A stretch of DNA of 64,000 nucleotides, from the NCBI RefSeq assembly GCF_000502955.1, contig NZ_AYWO01000009.1, forward strand, positions 1 to 64,000, written 5' to 3'. This DNA is from Mesorhizobium sp. LNHC252B00 (GTDB taxonomy: Bacteria; Pseudomonadota; Alphaproteobacteria; Rhizobiales; Rhizobiaceae). The first letter of the stretch is position 1; every line of letters begins with the position of its first letter. Positions 62,740-64,000 of the stretch are shown here, piece by piece. The notes under the pieces were generated by a model that did not search any database, was not told the origin of the DNA, and saw only the letters and a program-made list of their open reading frames with translations. The translations under genes were made by a program, and so were the position numbers.

Positions 62740-63783
62740 TCAGTTGGTGGGGATCCAGCTTGCGGTCGCTGCGTCGCTCTGACCAAAAGCGGGCAACTTG
62801 GCATCGAGATCCTCGATCGTCTTGATGCCGTTCTTGCGCAGCTCCTCCTGTGTCAGCAGGACCGGCTTGACGACGATGTTGTGGCCGGGATCCTCTCCCG
62901 CGATCAGCTTTGCCGCCGCCCGCACCGAAACGGCGCCTACGACGGCCGGGTTGGTGGCCGCGGTGGCGACCCATGGACTGCCTTCCGCGGTGATCTCGGT
63001 GATATCGGCGGTCGACACATCGGCCGAATAGATCTTCACCTTGTTCGAGATGCCGAGCTCATCGGTGGCGAGTTTCACGCCGCGCGCGAACTCGTCATAG
63101 GGGGCAAAGACGACGCTGATGTCGGTATTGGCCTGGAACGCCGCCTTGGTCTGGTCGGCGGTCGACACCGCGGTCGTATCATTGACCGTTCCCCAGCGGG
63201 CTTTCTCGACGATCCCGGGATTGGCCTTCTTGGTCTCCTCCCAGATTTCATTGCGACGGTCGAGCGGCGCGAAACCGGCGACGTAGACATAACCCGCCTG
63301 GAATGAGGTGCCGTTGTCCTTGAGGGCCTGGCCGAGGGACGCCTTGGCCAACTCGTGATCGGATTGTTCGACTTGCGGGATTTTCGGATTGCCGAGATCG
63401 ACGTCGAAAGCCACAACCTTGATGCCGGCGTCGAGGGCCTTCTGCGCGACATCCTTTAAAGCTTCCGGCTGGCCATGGTCGATGATGATCGCCTGGACGC
63501 CGAGATTGATCGCCTGTTCGATCTGGTCACGTTGTGCCGCCGCATCCTGCCGGCCGGAAAAGACCGTGAGATCGATGTCGAGCGCTTTCGCCTGTTTCGT
63601 CGCACCGGCCTGGTAGGCCTGAAAGAAATCGCCGGCGGAGATGAAGGTGACGAGTGCCACCTTCACGCCGCCCTTGTCGAAGGGCGCCGGCGCTCCGGCC
63701 AACCCGGCGGCCTGTGCCGCCCCGGCCGGAATGGCACAGGCGAGCAGGCTGGCGGTGATCAGTCCAAGAACGGAAGTCTTCAT
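62740..63783 (-). CDS. sugar-type ABC transporter binding protein (second paralogue)
   Basis: The start is the ATG at 63783; product 347 residues. The signal peptide is LITASLLACAIPAGAAQA. The mature part aligns over its whole length with the binding protein at 57614-58651: GLAGAPAPFDKGGVKVALV, then QAINLGVQAIIIDHGQPEAL, AGFAPLDRR, FAPYDEFARGVKLATDELG and SPWVATAATNPAVVG, with more than half of residues identical by eye. It faces the importer operon and has its own upstream region. It may bind a related ligand and share the same permease. Confidence 0.87.
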   Translation of the reverse strand: MKTSVLGLITASLLACAIPAGAAQAAGLAGAPAPFDKGGVKVALVTFISAGDFFQAYQAGATKQAKALDIDLTVFSGRQDAAAQRDQIEQAINLGVQAIIIDHGQPEALKDVAQKALDAGIKVVAFDVDLGNPKIPQVEQSDHELAKASLGQALKDNGTSFQAGYVYVAGFAPLDRRNEIWEETKKANPGIVEKARWGTVNDTTAVSTADQTKAAFQANTDISVVFAPYDEFARGVKLATDELGISNKVKIYSADVSTADITEITAEGSPWVATAATNPAVVGAVSVRAAAKLIAGEDPGHNIVVKPVLLTQEELRKNGIKTIEDLDAKLPAFGQSDAATASWIPTN

Positions 63784-64000
63784 GAAGGTCCCCAGAAAAT
63801 AACGCCGACAAGGCGCGTCTCCGACCGCGGGATCGCCGCCGTCGCGCCTCAAGGAGCGAATGCGCAAGAGTACAGCGGCAATCGAGCCGTTCGGAACGCA
63901 GATTTTTCTCTTTCGAAGCGCGTGATTGGCAAATGTTGCCGTTGCTTGTCGCAGGCTTGGGCGATGCCGCGTTGTCGATCATCGGGATTGTTGGCGGTAT

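Overview
The window reads as a chromosomal segment of a rhizobial alphaproteobacterium, most likely Mesorhizobium or a close relative. The evidence is the high-GC backbone coding, the housekeeping order prfB-mrcA-amidase-rne, the block dsbA-like/aroQ/accB/accC/aat/DUF2155/NDUFA12-like, the RNase E with a long acidic insertion, an alphaproteobacterial-length NAD kinase, and hairpin intergenic repeats like those common in Mesorhizobium. No rRNA operon, CRISPR array or intact insertion sequence is visible.

Region 1 (1 to about 13615) is the right-hand part of an integrated genomic island. It is visibly more AT-rich and mostly encodes unknown proteins. Its core is an AlpA-type regulator coupled to a large helicase, a non-coding segment with direct and inverted octamer repeats, and a P4-type tyrosine recombinase at the border. 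It ends in a 3' fragment of tRNA-Thr(TGT), which marks one attachment site; the other end lies left of the window. Cargo includes an ApeA-like HEPN protein (candidate anti-phage factor), a pair of overlapping membrane-protein genes, two exported proteins, an acetyltransferase-like protein and two unknown proteins beside the integrase.

Region 2 (about 13.7-24.6 kb) holds a divergent MarR / TetX-like monooxygenase pair with a doubled palindromic operator, then a scarred stretch. In that stretch pieces of a TetR gene, a DUF2569 gene and a metallo-hydrolase gene are duplicated and decayed around an orphan RTX/beta-helix protein. An intact TetR gene follows, divergent from a PotD-B-C-A-type ABC operon that ends in a metallo-beta-lactamase-fold hydrolase.

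Region 3 (24.6-57.4 kb) is mostly core genome: NAD kinase, a DEAD-box helicase, an ankyrin-cytochrome c fusion, an OmpA-like lipoprotein, prfB with a programmed frameshift, PBP1A, a cell-wall amidase, RNase E, glutaminase, an aminotransferase, an M48 protease, a DsbA-like oxidoreductase, aroQ, accB/accC, aat, panB/panC, gatB, a YjhX-type protein, a CBS protein and a rhomboid protease. An AIM24-family gene here carries a frameshift.

Region 4 (57.6-63.8 kb) is a sugar-type ABC importer: a binding protein, a beta-propeller LVIVD protein, a double ATPase and a permease on the + strand, facing a second closely related binding-protein gene on the - strand. The two paralogous binding proteins probably share one membrane complex.
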